Shown here one piece after another: positions 5,184 through 5,843 of a stretch of DNA of 5,843 bases. The notes under the pieces were generated by a model. It ran no database searches. It was not told where the DNA came from and worked only from the letters and a program-made list of their open reading frames with translations. Each line of letters opens with the position of its first letter. Position 1 is the first letter of the stretch. The position numbers and the translations under genes are program-made. This stretch comes from Clostridia bacterium (GTDB lineage: Bacteria; Bacillota; Clostridia; Oscillospirales; Acutalibacteraceae), in assembly GCA_900770255.1 (NCBI GenBank), contig CAAGJN010000075.1, positions 1 through 5,843 of the forward strand, read 5' to 3'.

Positions 5184-5678
5184 ATGAGCCTTAAAATGGA
5201 AAAACAAATTGTATTGACAAGAGAGAGTTACGATGCTAAGGTCAAGGAGCTTGAGCAGCTCAAGACTATAGGCAGAGATGAGATAGCGGAGCGCATCAAG
5301 GTTGCTCGCTCCTTCGGCGACCTTTCGGAAAACTCCGAATATGATGAGGCGATGAACGAGCAGGCAAAGCTTGAAGCGAAGATAGCACGTCTCGAAAACG
5401 ATATCCGCAATGCGAATATCCTCGATGAGGACAACCTCAATGCCGGCGTCGTTCATCCCGGCTCTAAAGTTAAGGTCGAGAATGTCGAGACCGGAAAGAA
5501 GTCCGAATATACGATCCTCGGTCCCAGCGAGTCTAACCCCTCCCAGGGTATCATCTCGGATCAGTCTCCCATCGGCAAGGCCCTCATCGGCAGCCGCAAG
5601 GGTGATATTGTAGATGTTTCTCTGCCGACCGGAAAGATGATCAAGCTGAAGGTGATTTCTATCGCCAAATCCAAATAA
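5184..5678 (+). CDS. greA: Transcription elongation factor GreA
   Basis: GreA enters the secondary channel of backtracked RNA polymerase and triggers cleavage of the displaced RNA 3' end, so elongation can resume. The 164-aa product fits the family (about 155-165 aa). The N-terminal antiparallel coiled coil spans about 10-83, with the acidic tip GDLSENSEYDEA (45-56); Asp46 and Glu49 correspond to the functional acidic residues of GreA. The C-terminal FKBP-like domain (about 88-164) has VHPGSKV (90-96) and ISDQSPIGKALIGSRKGDIV (124-143). The start at 5184 has AAGGA (5173-5177) at good spacing; an in-frame ATG at 5196 would give 160 aa and cannot be excluded. It is transcribed from the consensus promoter at 5087-5115. 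The palindromic repeat begins four bases after the stop and may serve as its terminator. Confidence 0.96.
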   Translation: MSLKMEKQIVLTRESYDAKVKELEQLKTIGRDEIAERIKVARSFGDLSENSEYDEAMNEQAKLEAKIARLENDIRNANILDEDNLNAGVVHPGSKVKVENVETGKKSEYTILGPSESNPSQGIISDQSPIGKALIGSRKGDIVDVSLPTGKMIKLKVISIAKSK

Positions 5679-5682
5679 TACG

Positions 5683-5800
5683 GACTGCGGAAAAATCGCC
5701 CATAGCTGCGTTGCGGGAACCTGCGAATTTCGGTCACGTACCGCAAGTACGCTCCCTCATTCACAGAACCCCGCGCCTTGCTCTGAACAATTTTTCTCAG
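5683..5800. repeat. Palindromic interspersed element, complete copy 2
   Basis: This is a same-orientation copy of 82-199, with the same length (118 bp) and seven differences by my count, all transitions. The tip is CGTAC-CGCAA-GTACG, so the stem is conserved and the change is in the loop. The A5 tract of the left arm and T5 tract of the right arm (5790-5795) are kept, so it could act as a terminator hairpin for greA. After 5800 the sequence differs from the spacer of the left array. Confidence 0.85.
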
Positions 5801-5811
5801 TCCTCACCCTG

Positions 5812-5843
5812 TGCGGAAAAGCTGCGGAAAAATCGCCCATAGC
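5812..5843. repeat. Start of a further repeat copy, cut by the window edge
   Basis: Positions 5822-5843 match the left arm of the element (238-259) over 22 bases without a mismatch, and the copy continues beyond the window. Just before it, TGCGGAAAA (5812-5820) duplicates the arm's base sequence (5823-5831), an 11-bp short tandem duplication. Confidence 0.75.

Overview
The window (5843 bp, moderately GC-rich) looks like a chromosomal housekeeping segment of a Gram-positive anaerobe of the class Clostridia, most likely the Oscillospiraceae/Ruminococcaceae group. The reasons are the Firmicutes gene order ffh-rpsP-khpA-rimM-trmD, a Firmicutes-type HPr with both His15 and Ser46, clear purine-rich ribosome binding sites, and protein sequences resembling that group. 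The taxonomic call is made from memory of protein families, not from a search.

Layout. Positions 1-286 hold a tandem non-coding repeat with a 154-bp period. Its core is a long imperfect palindrome centred on a perfect CGTAC/GTACG hairpin. Positions 287-417 are an untranslated gap leading to ffh. Positions 418-3664 are a compact translation and secretion operon: ffh (SRP GTPase), rpsP (ribosomal protein S16), khpA (KH-domain RNA-binding protein), rimM (30S maturation) and trmD (tRNA m1G37 methyltransferase). khpA/rimM overlap by 1 nt and rimM/trmD by 11 nt; a hairpin with a T-rich tail lies between rpsP and khpA. Positions 3801-4186 are a self-contained ptsH (HPr) unit with a strong extended -10 promoter and a textbook intrinsic terminator. 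Positions 4203-5090 carry a gene for a 258-aa protein I do not recognise, with its own likely promoter. A perfect-consensus promoter (TTGACA-17-TATAAT) then overlaps that gene's stop codon and drives greA (5184-5678). Four bases after greA the same palindromic repeat returns in the same orientation (5683-5800), and another copy begins at the right edge.

The known genes serve the making and proofreading of the translation and transcription machinery: SRP targeting, 30S assembly, tRNA modification and RNA polymerase rescue. HPr adds a carbon-status signalling protein. I see no defence system, CRISPR array, transposase, phage gene, tRNA or rRNA. The parts most worth following up are the palindromic repeat family flanking the block, the unrecognised 258-aa protein, the possible attenuator behind rpsP, and the Glu in TrmD at the position of the catalytic Asp. 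I do not see convincing evidence of a new multi-gene system here.
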